Assembly (NCBI RefSeq): GCF_900168325.1
Contig: NZ_FVZE01000004.1
Span: forward strand, 62,001 to 126,000
DNA from: Novosphingobium mathurense
GTDB taxonomy: Bacteria; Pseudomonadota; Alphaproteobacteria; Sphingomonadales; Sphingomonadaceae
Length of the DNA: 64,000 nt
Reading direction: 5' to 3'
In this document: positions 44,378 to 52,692 of the stretch, in pieces
Position numbering within the stretch: the first letter of the stretch is position 1
How the letters are laid out: each line of letters begins with the position of its first letter
The notes under the pieces: model-generated
The model's database searches: none
Told to the model about the DNA's origin: nothing
Seen by the model: only the letters and a program-made list of their open reading frames with translations
Program-made: the position numbers and the translations under genes

Positions 44378-46458
44378 GTCTGCTTGCTGGACATCGCGTG
44401 GCTGTGCTGGGCGCAATGCACGAGCGTCCGCTCGCGCGCTACCTAGCCTCGCTCGGTGCCGATTTGGGCGGTGCCGTGGAAGGGGCCTCATTCGTGATCG
44501 ACGATCTCGGGCTTGAGGCGACCGGGGCCATGGGGATTTCCGCAGTTGCCGTCCACGTCTCTGTAACCCCCTTCGGCTCTGGCGGTCCGCGCTCGACATG
44601 GCGCGGCGGGGAACTCGTGGCTTCGGCCATGGGTGGCGCGCTGCGCTTGACCGGCGAGCCGGGCGAGAAGCCGGTGAAGGAAGCAGGCGATGCCTGTACC
44701 TTTCACGCCGATATGGTCGCGGCGGCCGGAGCCATGGCGGCACACTTCGCACGCGGCACGCATGGGCGGGGCCAACACGTAGACGTCTCGATCCAGCAAG
44801 TGGCGATGAGCCGCAACGTCAATGGCATCCTTGTCTGGCAGTTTGACAAGCGCAAGCTCGATCGGGCCGGCGGATGCATCGCCTATGGCCGCGCAAAAGT
44901 TCGGGTGATCTGGAAGCTCGTCGACGGCTGGTGTTTCCACGCGCTGATGACCGGGAGGCTGGGTGCCCCGGCAAACCGCGCGCTGTCGCAATGGATGGAC
45001 GAGACCGGTTGCGACAATCCGATGCGCGATGTGGACTGGCTGGCCTACAATCGCTCAACCCTTCCGGCAGAGACGCGTGGGCGGTGGGAAGCGGCAATGG
45101 CCCGCTTCTTCGCCGCGCGATCCAAGGCGGAGATAGCCGGCGAGGGACGCCGCCGGGGCATCAATGCCTGCGTCGTCAACGAACCACGCGATGTCCTGCG
45201 CGATGCCCATCTCGCGGCCCGCGGTTTTCTCGACACGCCGAGCGGCTTGCCCGAGCGCTTTGCAGTGGTGCGTGACGGCGCCGCCGTCTCGGCCCCGGCA
45301 ATCCATGCGGGCACGCGTTCCGGGCCGCTTTCAGGCGTCAGGGTACTCGATTTCGCCTGGGCCCTGGTCGGCTCGATCACTACCAAGACGCTGGGCGATC
45401 TTGGCGCGGAAGTGGTCAAGATCGAGACGCGCAACCGTCCGGATCTCGCCCGCCTGGATGTGCAGGTGGCTGCATCTTCGGCCACCAGTTTCGATGACAA
45501 GCCATGGTTCGCGAACCTCAATACCTCAAAGCGCAGCCTGACCCTCGATCTCAAGAAACCTGCTTCACGGGAAGTACTCGATGCCCTGGTGGAATGGGCG
45601 GACGTGGTCGTCGAAAACTTCTCGCCCGGGACGATGGCCAAGCTCGGGCTCGACTACGACCGGCTGGCGGCTCGCAATCCGGGTATTGTCATGGTTTCGG
45701 GCAGCGTCTTCGGCCAGACCGGTCCGCTGGCGCAGGAGTGGGGGGTCGACGGGACCGGCGGAGCCTTGTCCGGACGTACTTTCCTGACCGGCTATCCGGA
45801 TGGCGAGCCGGTCATACCGGGCGCGGTGCCTTATGGCGACGTGATCGTTCCCTACGTCATGGCGGGCCATGTCGCCGCCGCGCTGCAACGCCGACGCGAA
45901 ACCGGGCAAGGGTGTCACATCGATGCCTCCATGTACGAGATCTGCGTCCAGCAGATGCGCGATTTTCTCGCGATGGCGCGGGCTGGGCAACATCCGCAGC
46001 GTTTGGGTAACGCCGATCCCGCCGTGCCGTTTCAGGATGTCTTTCCCGCTGCCGGTGAAGATCGTTGGGTGGCAATCAGCGCCTTCACGCCCGAGGAGCG
46101 CAGTCGCCTCTCCGAGATTGCCGGCCCGGACATCGCTGCATGGACCAGCATGCGCGAGGATCATGCCATTGCCGCGCAGCTGCAGGCGGCTGGCATTGCC
46201 GCTGGCGCGCTGCAGGACTGTGAGGACCTTCTCGAAAGCGATCCCCAGATCGCGGGCCGCGAGGCCTTATGGGACCTCGATCATCCACTGCTCGGCAGGT
46301 TCGGCCACGTGGCAACGCCGATGCGTTTTTCGCGTGACCGGCTGCAGCCTTTCCGCGCGCCTTCGATGGGCGAGCACAGCCATGAAATCGCCCGCAGTCT
46401 CTCGGGCCTTTCCGAGGCGGATATCGCGCGCCTCGACGACAACGGAGTATTCCATTGA
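44374..46458 (+). CDS. Tandem (two-domain) CaiB/BaiF CoA transferase
   Basis: The 694-residue protein holds two family III CoA-transferase units, where one of about 400 is usual. The N-terminal unit (about 1-310) is shorter and diverged, with a candidate catalytic Asp137 (QHVDVSIQQ). The C-terminal unit (about 318-694) is canonical, with VRVLDFAWALVGSITTKTLG, VVENFSPGTMAKLGL and Asp517 (CHIDASMYE). CaiB enzymes act as interlocked dimers, so a fusion could be a covalent dimer with one active half. It lies between the two HGD-D subunit genes, as FldA-type transferases lie beside dehydratases in anaerobes. Starts are coupled by ATGA, and the stop by TTGA. Confidence 0.88.
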   Translation: MSLLAGHRVAVLGAMHERPLARYLASLGADLGGAVEGASFVIDDLGLEATGAMGISAVAVHVSVTPFGSGGPRSTWRGGELVASAMGGALRLTGEPGEKPVKEAGDACTFHADMVAAAGAMAAHFARGTHGRGQHVDVSIQQVAMSRNVNGILVWQFDKRKLDRAGGCIAYGRAKVRVIWKLVDGWCFHALMTGRLGAPANRALSQWMDETGCDNPMRDVDWLAYNRSTLPAETRGRWEAAMARFFAARSKAEIAGEGRRRGINACVVNEPRDVLRDAHLAARGFLDTPSGLPERFAVVRDGAAVSAPAIHAGTRSGPLSGVRVLDFAWALVGSITTKTLGDLGAEVVKIETRNRPDLARLDVQVAASSATSFDDKPWFANLNTSKRSLTLDLKKPASREVLDALVEWADVVVENFSPGTMAKLGLDYDRLAARNPGIVMVSGSVFGQTGPLAQEWGVDGTGGALSGRTFLTGYPDGEPVIPGAVPYGDVIVPYVMAGHVAAALQRRRETGQGCHIDASMYEICVQQMRDFLAMARAGQHPQRLGNADPAVPFQDVFPAAGEDRWVAISAFTPEERSRLSEIAGPDIAAWTSMREDHAIAAQLQAAGIAAGALQDCEDLLESDPQIAGREALWDLDHPLLGRFGHVATPMRFSRDRLQPFRAPSMGEHSHEIARSLSGLSEADIARLDDNGVFH

Positions 46459-47741
46459 GCCAGTCCGCCAACCAGCGCAGCCGCAAGATGCTTGCCTGTA
46501 CCGCAGAGGCGACGGCCTACCAGAAGGCGTTCGGCCAGGACTTGCGCCGCCGCGTCGTCGACGATCAGGAGCCTTACGCCATCGTTCAGGCCGATACCCC
46601 GCACGAGCTGTTCCACGCGATGGGGATTCCCATCGTTACCAACCAGTGGTGGTCCGCCTACATTTCCGCAAAGCAGCTTTCCGGCCGCTATTTCGATGCA
46701 ATGGTGGACAAGGGCTTTCCTGCCAACAGCTGCAAGTACTGCTCGCTCGGCCTTGCCTGCACCCTCGCCAACGAACCGGAGACCGCGCCTTGGGGCGGGC
46801 TGCCGAGCCCGACGGTGCTGGTCGCGCGGCTGACCTGCGACTGCATCCAGCATGTCTTCGGCCTCTGGGCGCACGAACTCGGCAGCGAGTTCTTCGCCAT
46901 GGAAGCGCCCGCGTGGGAGCATAAGGAAGAGGACTGGTACGCCAACGCCAGGGCCGACTGGGAACGCGTCTACCAGCCCGACAGGATCGCGCAGATGGTG
47001 CGGGAGATGGAAGACCTGATCGTCCTGCTGGAAGAACGGACGGGACGTAAGTTCGATGCAGCGAAGTTCGAGACGCTGATGGAGCGCATCAACGAGCAGG
47101 AGGGCTATATCTGGGAGGCGGCCCGCGCCATCGGCGAAGCGCGGCCGTGCCCGGTCTCGATCGCCGAGCAGATGCCCAATACGATGATCCCGCAGTGGCA
47201 TCGCGGATCGGACTGGGCCGTTGCCCATGCCCGCAAATTCCGGGACGAGGTTCTGGAACGCATCGCGCAGGGGCAGGGCGCCGCTACGCAAGAGCGCCTG
47301 CGCCTGATGTGGATCGGGGCAGGGGTCTGGCACGATCCGGGTTTCTACCAGGCGCTTGAGGAGAATCTCGGCGCGGTGTTCGTCTGGTCGATGTACATGC
47401 CCTTTGCCGGGCCCGCCTATATCCGCGATATCAAGGGGCGGCCGATGGAGGCCCTCGCCAGCCGCGTTGCCTCGATGAACGAAACGCTGCACCTGCCGCC
47501 TTGGATGAGCGGCTGGATAACCTCGGAAGCCAAGCGCTGCGGGATCGATGCCGCGGTAATCCTGCTCCCGCCCGATAACCGTCTCTCGCAATCGGGCACG
47601 AAGCTGACCGCGCTGGCACTGGAAGAGGCGGGCGTGCCAGTGCTGATGATCGATGCTGACATGGTCGACGCCAAAATCTGGGATCACGACCGGATGGTCG
47701 CGATGGTCGAGGCCTTCCTGCGGGACAAGGGACTGGCATGA
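46455..47741 (+). CDS. 2-hydroxyacyl-CoA dehydratase family (HGD-D), large subunit
   Basis: The 428-residue protein follows the HgdA/FldB/BcrB plan. It has HELFHAMGIPIVTNQWW, then Cys93 and Cys96 (NSCKYCSLGLAC), LPSPTVLVARLTCDCIQHVF (Cys128/Cys130), a long helical middle, and a C-terminal GIDAAVILLPPD...GVPVLMIDAD. The first two cluster-cysteine positions are kept. The third, usually after the DGVI strand, is absent (LLPPDNRLSQ). TTG 46455 overlaps the previous stop and has GGAG at 7 bases. Classical enzymes are oxygen-sensitive and need an ATP-driven activator (HgdC/FldI); none is seen in this window. The reaction is unknown. Confidence 0.8.
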   Translation: MSQSANQRSRKMLACTAEATAYQKAFGQDLRRRVVDDQEPYAIVQADTPHELFHAMGIPIVTNQWWSAYISAKQLSGRYFDAMVDKGFPANSCKYCSLGLACTLANEPETAPWGGLPSPTVLVARLTCDCIQHVFGLWAHELGSEFFAMEAPAWEHKEEDWYANARADWERVYQPDRIAQMVREMEDLIVLLEERTGRKFDAAKFETLMERINEQEGYIWEAARAIGEARPCPVSIAEQMPNTMIPQWHRGSDWAVAHARKFRDEVLERIAQGQGAATQERLRLMWIGAGVWHDPGFYQALEENLGAVFVWSMYMPFAGPAYIRDIKGRPMEALASRVASMNETLHLPPWMSGWITSEAKRCGIDAAVILLPPDNRLSQSGTKLTALALEEAGVPVLMIDADMVDAKIWDHDRMVAMVEAFLRDKGLA

Positions 47742-48769
47742 GGCGGATCGCCGCCCTCTTGGCGCTGGCCCTTCTGGCGTCCTGTTCCCGGCCCTTGCCG
47801 CCGGGTGTGACCGAACTTGTCTATGCCTCTCCCTATCCGCCGTCGCATCCCTTCAGCCGCGCGGACCGGCGCTGGATCGACTTTGTCGAAAAGCGCTCGG
47901 GCGGCAGCCTGTTGATCCGCCCGATCTGGTCGGGGGCGCTGTTGTCCTCGGACATGTCGATGGAGGAGATACGCCATGGGGTTGCCGACATCGGGCTGAT
48001 TACCCCGATCTATTCGCGCGGCGGCACGCATCTGCTGCGCACGCAGACGGGCTTCTACAGCGGTGCGGATACGATTGAATCGCAGCTTGCGCTCTATCAT
48101 TGCATGGCTGGCGCAGTGCCTGAATTCGCGCGGGAGCTGGCCGGGCTGAAAGTGCTGGCCGTGCAGGGCGGGGTTCTGCCCGGTATCCTGACGCGCAACC
48201 GTAGGGTCGAGCATCTCGCAGACCTCAAGGGCCTGCGCATCAGGGCGCCGACCGAACTGCTGCCTATTCTGCAAGCGCTTGGCGCCGATCCGGTCGACCT
48301 GCCGATGGGAGAGGTCTACAGCGCCCTTGCCAAGGGGGTGATAGACGGGGTCGTCGCTCCACCCGATACATTGCGCTCCCTCCACTTCGCGGAAGTGACG
48401 CGCTATTTCTTCGAACTGCGTATTCCACGCGGTGCCTATCCCGGGCGGGCCATGGACCTCGAGGCCTGGAACGCGCTCGATCCCTCGCAGCGGGAAACCC
48501 TGACTGAAGGCATCGGCGTGTGGGAACAGGCGCTTGCCGAGGAGAACCGCGCGGCTGCGGCGGCAGGCGAGCAGGCGGGACGCGGCGTCATCGTCAATAG
48601 CCCGGCCGACCCCGCCGAACAGGCGCGGTTCGAAGCTCTCTACTTGCGCGAGGCAAAGCAGACCGCGCGCTCGCTCGAACAATACGGAATAGATGGAATG
48701 AATGCCTATCGCGTGGCTCGCGAGAGCCTTGTCGCCCGCAATCGGGTCAAGTGTGGAGGTCACCCATGA
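47738..48769 (+). CDS. dctP: TRAP transporter solute-binding lipoprotein (DctP)
   Basis: The 343-residue protein has a short lipoprotein signal (LALLASC, acceptor Cys16). DctP-family landmarks are YASPYPPSHPFSRADRRW, VADIGLITPIYS, LKGLRIRAPTELLPILQALG and PMGEVYSALAKGVIDGVVAP. The conserved Arg in LRIRAP usually pairs with the solute's carboxylate, so an organic acid ligand is likely. Lipid anchoring is unusual but known for TRAP binding proteins. It overlaps its neighbours by ATGA on both sides. Confidence 0.92.
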   Translation: MRRIAALLALALLASCSRPLPPGVTELVYASPYPPSHPFSRADRRWIDFVEKRSGGSLLIRPIWSGALLSSDMSMEEIRHGVADIGLITPIYSRGGTHLLRTQTGFYSGADTIESQLALYHCMAGAVPEFARELAGLKVLAVQGGVLPGILTRNRRVEHLADLKGLRIRAPTELLPILQALGADPVDLPMGEVYSALAKGVIDGVVAPPDTLRSLHFAEVTRYFFELRIPRGAYPGRAMDLEAWNALDPSQRETLTEGIGVWEQALAEENRAAAAAGEQAGRGVIVNSPADPAEQARFEALYLREAKQTARSLEQYGIDGMNAYRVARESLVARNRVKCGGHP

Positions 48770-49923
48770 CGCAACCGCTAGCCGGGATCAGGGTGGCCGA
48801 TTTCAGTCATGTCATGGCTGGCCCCTTCGCCAGTCATCTGCTGCGCCTGATGGGCGCGGAAGTAATCAAGATCGAATCGCCCAATGGGGACCAGTTTCGC
48901 AACTACGGCTCGAATCGCGAGTACGACGGAATGAGCCCGGCCTTCATCGCGGCCAATGTCGGTAAAAAGAGCATCGCACTTGACCTGAAGGACCCGAAGG
49001 ACAGCGAGATCGCGCGGGCAATCGTCGCGCGCAGCGACGTGCTGCTGGAGAACTTTCGGCCCGGCGTGATCGCCCGTCTCGGTTTCGGATACGACGCGGT
49101 GCGGGCCATGCGGCCCGGTATCGTCTTCTGCTCCGTCTCGGGATACGGGCAGGACAGCCCGCAACGCGACTGGCCCGCCATCGATAATATCGTTCAGGCG
49201 ACGAGCGGCATGATGATGTTGAGCGGTGCGGAGGGCGATCCGCCAGTGCGCGTGGGCTTCCCCATCGTCGATACGCTGACGGGACAGACGGCGGCAGTCG
49301 CGATCCTGGGCGCGCTGATGCAGCGGGAGCGGACGGGCGAGGGGGCCTATATCGACGTGTCGATGCTCGATGCGAGCCTGGCTTTCATGACCTCCGCACT
49401 CACGCCTTATCTCGTGACCGGCAGCCCGCTGCGGCGGCTCGGCAACACCGGCTACAGCGAATTGCCGACCGCTGCGCTCTACGAAGCGCGCGACGGGCGG
49501 CACGTTTCGCTCGGCGTCGTGCAGGAGAACCAGTTTGCCGCGCTTGCGCGCGAGCTCGGGCGGCAGGACTGGCTCGGCGATCCACGTTACGCCACGGCCG
49601 ATGCGCGCCGCGCCAACTTCGATGCGATGCACGATGAACTGGCAGCGATCTTCCTGACCCGCGATGCCGGCGATTGGGAACGGGACCTCAGTAATGCAGG
49701 CATTCCCTGCGGCAAGATCCGTCGGGTCGGTGAAGCGGCGAGCCTGGCTACGCCCGATGCACTGATGGAGATGTCGATTGCCGGATTGCCAGGGGGCGAC
49801 CGGGTCTCGGTGCCGAACGCCGGTTTCCGCATGCAGCCGGGACAACCGGGCACGAACGAGGCTCCGCCGAGAATTGACCAACACCGGGAGGAGATACTGC
49901 AATGGCTGGCATCCGGGCAATGA
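48766..49923 (+). CDS. CaiB/BaiF (family III) CoA transferase, second in operon
   Basis: The 385-residue canonical enzyme has VADFSHVMAGPFASHLLRLMG, VIKIESPNGDQFRNYG, LLENFRPGVIARLGFGYD and the catalytic Asp in GAYIDVSMLDASLAF. ATG 48766 has GGAGG at 6 bases and overlaps the dctP stop. Two separate CoA-transferase genes in one operon suggest two acids, for example substrate and product, or activation of two halves after hydrolysis. Donor and acceptor are unknown. Confidence 0.92.
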   Translation: MTQPLAGIRVADFSHVMAGPFASHLLRLMGAEVIKIESPNGDQFRNYGSNREYDGMSPAFIAANVGKKSIALDLKDPKDSEIARAIVARSDVLLENFRPGVIARLGFGYDAVRAMRPGIVFCSVSGYGQDSPQRDWPAIDNIVQATSGMMMLSGAEGDPPVRVGFPIVDTLTGQTAAVAILGALMQRERTGEGAYIDVSMLDASLAFMTSALTPYLVTGSPLRRLGNTGYSELPTAALYEARDGRHVSLGVVQENQFAALARELGRQDWLGDPRYATADARRANFDAMHDELAAIFLTRDAGDWERDLSNAGIPCGKIRRVGEAASLATPDALMEMSIAGLPGGDRVSVPNAGFRMQPGQPGTNEAPPRIDQHREEILQWLASGQ

Positions 49924-52559
49924 CAGGGGGAGCCCGTGTGGGCCGCGCGACCCCGCCTTGGCGAAGGACAGTCGGGGTTATTGCCGCTTCTGTCGCCGGT
50001 TCCCTTCTTGTCGCGTCGGGCGTGCAGGCCGAAGACTATCCCGATTACACGCGCAGTTCCGTTTACGTGCCGGTCAGGGATGGCACGAAGCTGGCCATGA
50101 ACGTCTATCGCCCTGCCAATGGAGCCGGCGTCGTGGACGAGAAACTGCCGGTGATCTTCGCCTTCACGCCCTATCGCGCGCGCTATAAGGGCGAGGACGG
50201 CAGGATCGTTGAAGCCGCCCTGGGCGACCAGCTTGCCCTGCGTTCGCTGCTGCGCGCGGGCTATGTCGTCGCCGTAGCCGACATCCGCGGGAAGGGTGCC
50301 TCTTTCGGCCATCGCCGCGGCTTCCAGGACCGCACGGAGGCGCGCGACGGATACGATCTTGTCGAGTGGTTGGCGCGCCAGCCCTTCTCCAGTGGCAAGG
50401 TCGGCATGATTGGGTGTTCCTATCTGGGCGGGACGACGATGCACACGGTCAGTACCGCGCCGCCCTCGCTCAAGGCCGCCTTCATTGGCGCGACCGACTG
50501 GGATAAATACGCCTTCGTGCGCCGGGGCGGCCTGACCGCTCAGTTCAACACCCGTCCCGACGAGCCGCCGGCGGTCGATCTTGCCAGTCTGCCGGTCGAT
50601 GCCGACCCCGATGCCGCGATGCTGCGCGAGGCCGTGGCGGAGCATGCCGCGAATACTTCGATGAGCGGGCTGTGGTACTCCATGCCCTATCGCGACAGCG
50701 TGTCGCCGCTGACCGGCAATGACTTCTGGAACGAAGTGGCGATCTGGCGCTACGCCGATACGATCCGCAAGTCGGGCATCGCGACTTACGTGTGGGGCAA
50801 TTGGAAGGACGAGCCGACAAGCCAGGTGCTGGTTGCCGCCCGGAATCTCGGCAGTCGGGTTTTGGTGGGGCCGGGCAGCCATTGCGTGCCCCCGCCGGGC
50901 TTCGATTTTACCGGGGAGATCACGCGCTATTTCGATCATTACCTGAAGAACGCGGACAACGGATTTTCCGGGCAGCCGCCGGTGACGTTCTGGTCCGCCG
51001 ACGACAATGGTAAAGGGCACTATGTGCGTCAGGATGCCTTGCCCGGGGCCGCTTCGACCACGTGGTCATGGTATCTGAACGGGGGTGACAAGGATGGCCA
51101 GCGCGGGCTTTCCCCGCGACCCGGTGACAGTGGGACGGACCGCTTCACAGTCGATTACGATGTCGCCAACGATGCCTATTTCGCGTTCTGGCCGCAACCG
51201 CTCGACGCGCATGGGATTACCTATACGAGTGCGCCGTTCGAGCATCCGGTGGACCTGCTCGGCTACCCGCTGGCGCATCTGCAGTTACAGTCCAACCGTC
51301 CCGATGCCGATGTATTCGTCTATCTGGAGGAAGTATCTCCGGGCGGTTCGGCGCAAGTGCTCTCCTTCGGGCGGTTGAAGCTTTCTCACCGCGCGATTGC
51401 TCCCGCCCCATGGGACAATCTCGGGCTGCCCTGGCACAGCGGATTGCGCAACGACGTTTCGCCGCTGGGCAAGGGTGAAACCGCGCGCATGGAAATTGCC
51501 ATGATGCCGCTCTCGCACCGGATCGAGCCGGGCTATCGTCTGCGCTTCGTAATGACCGGCGCCGATCCGCGGCAGCGCAACCTGGCAGCGGTGCGGCAGG
51601 ACCCGCCACCGGTGCTCGAGATAGAGCGCGGTTGGCAGTTCGGCTCGCGCATCGACTTGCCGCTGCGCGAGCCACGGGACGATACCATTGCCGGCCAGAT
51701 CGGCGGCACGGGAGGGCGCGGTACCTATCCGGCGGTTGCGCAGGCACGCGCCGATGCGCCAGGCTATACGATCTATCGTCCGCAAGTTCTGCCGGAAGGA
51801 AAGCTGCCGCTCGTTCTTTGGGGCAATGGCGGTTGCCGCGATGACGGGTTGAGCGCCGGACATGCACTCAGGGAATTCGCCAGCCACGGCTATCTCGTGA
51901 TCGCCAACGGCGCTCCGCGCGAGGAGCGCCCGGTGCTTGCCGCCCTGCCACAGCCGGGCGAGGGTGCCATGCGCATTCCGACAGAGGCCGAGCGCAAGCC
52001 CGACGAGACCTCTACCGCGCAATTGCTTGCCGCGATCGACTGGGCCGAGCGCGTCAATGCCGATCCTGCCGACCCGCTCTACGGTCGTGTCGATACCACG
52101 AGGATCGCGGCCACGGGGCATAGTTGCGGCGGTTTGCAGGCGCTGGCGGCAGGAGCCGACCCGCGCGTCGATACAGTCATCGCCTTCGGCAGCGGGGTTT
52201 ACAATCAAACCGGGTCGGGCCTGAGCGGGGTGAAGATCGTCAAGGACGACCTCAAGCGACTGCACACGTCGGTCGCCTATATCCTGGGTGGTCCGACTGA
52301 CATCGCCTATCCAAACGGCACCGATGACTTTGCGAAGATCGCACATATCCCCGTAATGTTGGCGAACCTGCCGGTCGGCCATAACGGGACGCTTCCGCTT
52401 GCCGATGGTGGCGAATGGGCTCGTGTGGGTGCCTCATGGCTGGACTGGCAGTTAAAGGGCGACAGGCAGGCCGGATTGATGTTCACCGGCAATGACTGCG
52501 GCTTGTGCAAATCGCCCGACTGGACAGTGCAGCGAAAGAACTTTCCGGCAAAGCCCTGA
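49902..52559 (+). CDS. Exported double hydrolase: CocE/S15-type plus second alpha/beta-hydrolase
   Basis: The 885-residue protein has a signal peptide (ending SGVQA, about residue 43). The N-terminal half (about 50-590) is a CocE/NonD or X-Pro dipeptidyl-peptidase S15 hydrolase: YVPVRDGTKLAMNVYRP, ADIRGKGASFG and the nucleophile Ser173 in GCSYLGG, followed by the beta-sandwich domain. The C-terminal part (about 610-880) is a second alpha/beta-hydrolase with LWGNGGCRDDG, the oxyanion region, and nucleophile Ser741 in GHSCGGLQAL. It should cleave ester or amide substrates in the periplasm. ATG 49902 has GGGAGGAG at 8 bases and overlaps the CaiB gene by 22 bases. It is the last gene of the operon. 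Confidence 0.88.
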   Translation: MAGIRAMTGGARVGRATPPWRRTVGVIAASVAGSLLVASGVQAEDYPDYTRSSVYVPVRDGTKLAMNVYRPANGAGVVDEKLPVIFAFTPYRARYKGEDGRIVEAALGDQLALRSLLRAGYVVAVADIRGKGASFGHRRGFQDRTEARDGYDLVEWLARQPFSSGKVGMIGCSYLGGTTMHTVSTAPPSLKAAFIGATDWDKYAFVRRGGLTAQFNTRPDEPPAVDLASLPVDADPDAAMLREAVAEHAANTSMSGLWYSMPYRDSVSPLTGNDFWNEVAIWRYADTIRKSGIATYVWGNWKDEPTSQVLVAARNLGSRVLVGPGSHCVPPPGFDFTGEITRYFDHYLKNADNGFSGQPPVTFWSADDNGKGHYVRQDALPGAASTTWSWYLNGGDKDGQRGLSPRPGDSGTDRFTVDYDVANDAYFAFWPQPLDAHGITYTSAPFEHPVDLLGYPLAHLQLQSNRPDADVFVYLEEVSPGGSAQVLSFGRLKLSHRAIAPAPWDNLGLPWHSGLRNDVSPLGKGETARMEIAMMPLSHRIEPGYRLRFVMTGADPRQRNLAAVRQDPPPVLEIERGWQFGSRIDLPLREPRDDTIAGQIGGTGGRGTYPAVAQARADAPGYTIYRPQVLPEGKLPLVLWGNGGCRDDGLSAGHALREFASHGYLVIANGAPREERPVLAALPQPGEGAMRIPTEAERKPDETSTAQLLAAIDWAERVNADPADPLYGRVDTTRIAATGHSCGGLQALAAGADPRVDTVIAFGSGVYNQTGSGLSGVKIVKDDLKRLHTSVAYILGGPTDIAYPNGTDDFAKIAHIPVMLANLPVGHNGTLPLADGGEWARVGASWLDWQLKGDRQAGLMFTGNDCGLCKSPDWTVQRKNFPAKP

Positions 52560-52692
52560 TTCTTCTCGCCCGAAGCGGGATTCAAAACTAATTGCTCCCC
52601 CGAGAAATCATGGATGCCATTCAAGGAGTCCCGGAAGCGGTAAAATTGAGCAACGCTACCGCGGCAGGTTGCGCTTTCTCGCTTGGGGCCCG

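Noticed and set aside
43496..47741. A standard oxygen-sensitive 2-hydroxyglutaryl- or phenyllactyl-CoA dehydratase
   Set aside because: Missing cluster cysteines in the small subunit, missing third cysteine in the large one, and no activator gene in the window.
52570..52580. Short CCCG-AAG-CGGG stem after the double hydrolase gene
   Set aside because: Only four base pairs with a three-base loop and no T-run; too weak to call a terminator.
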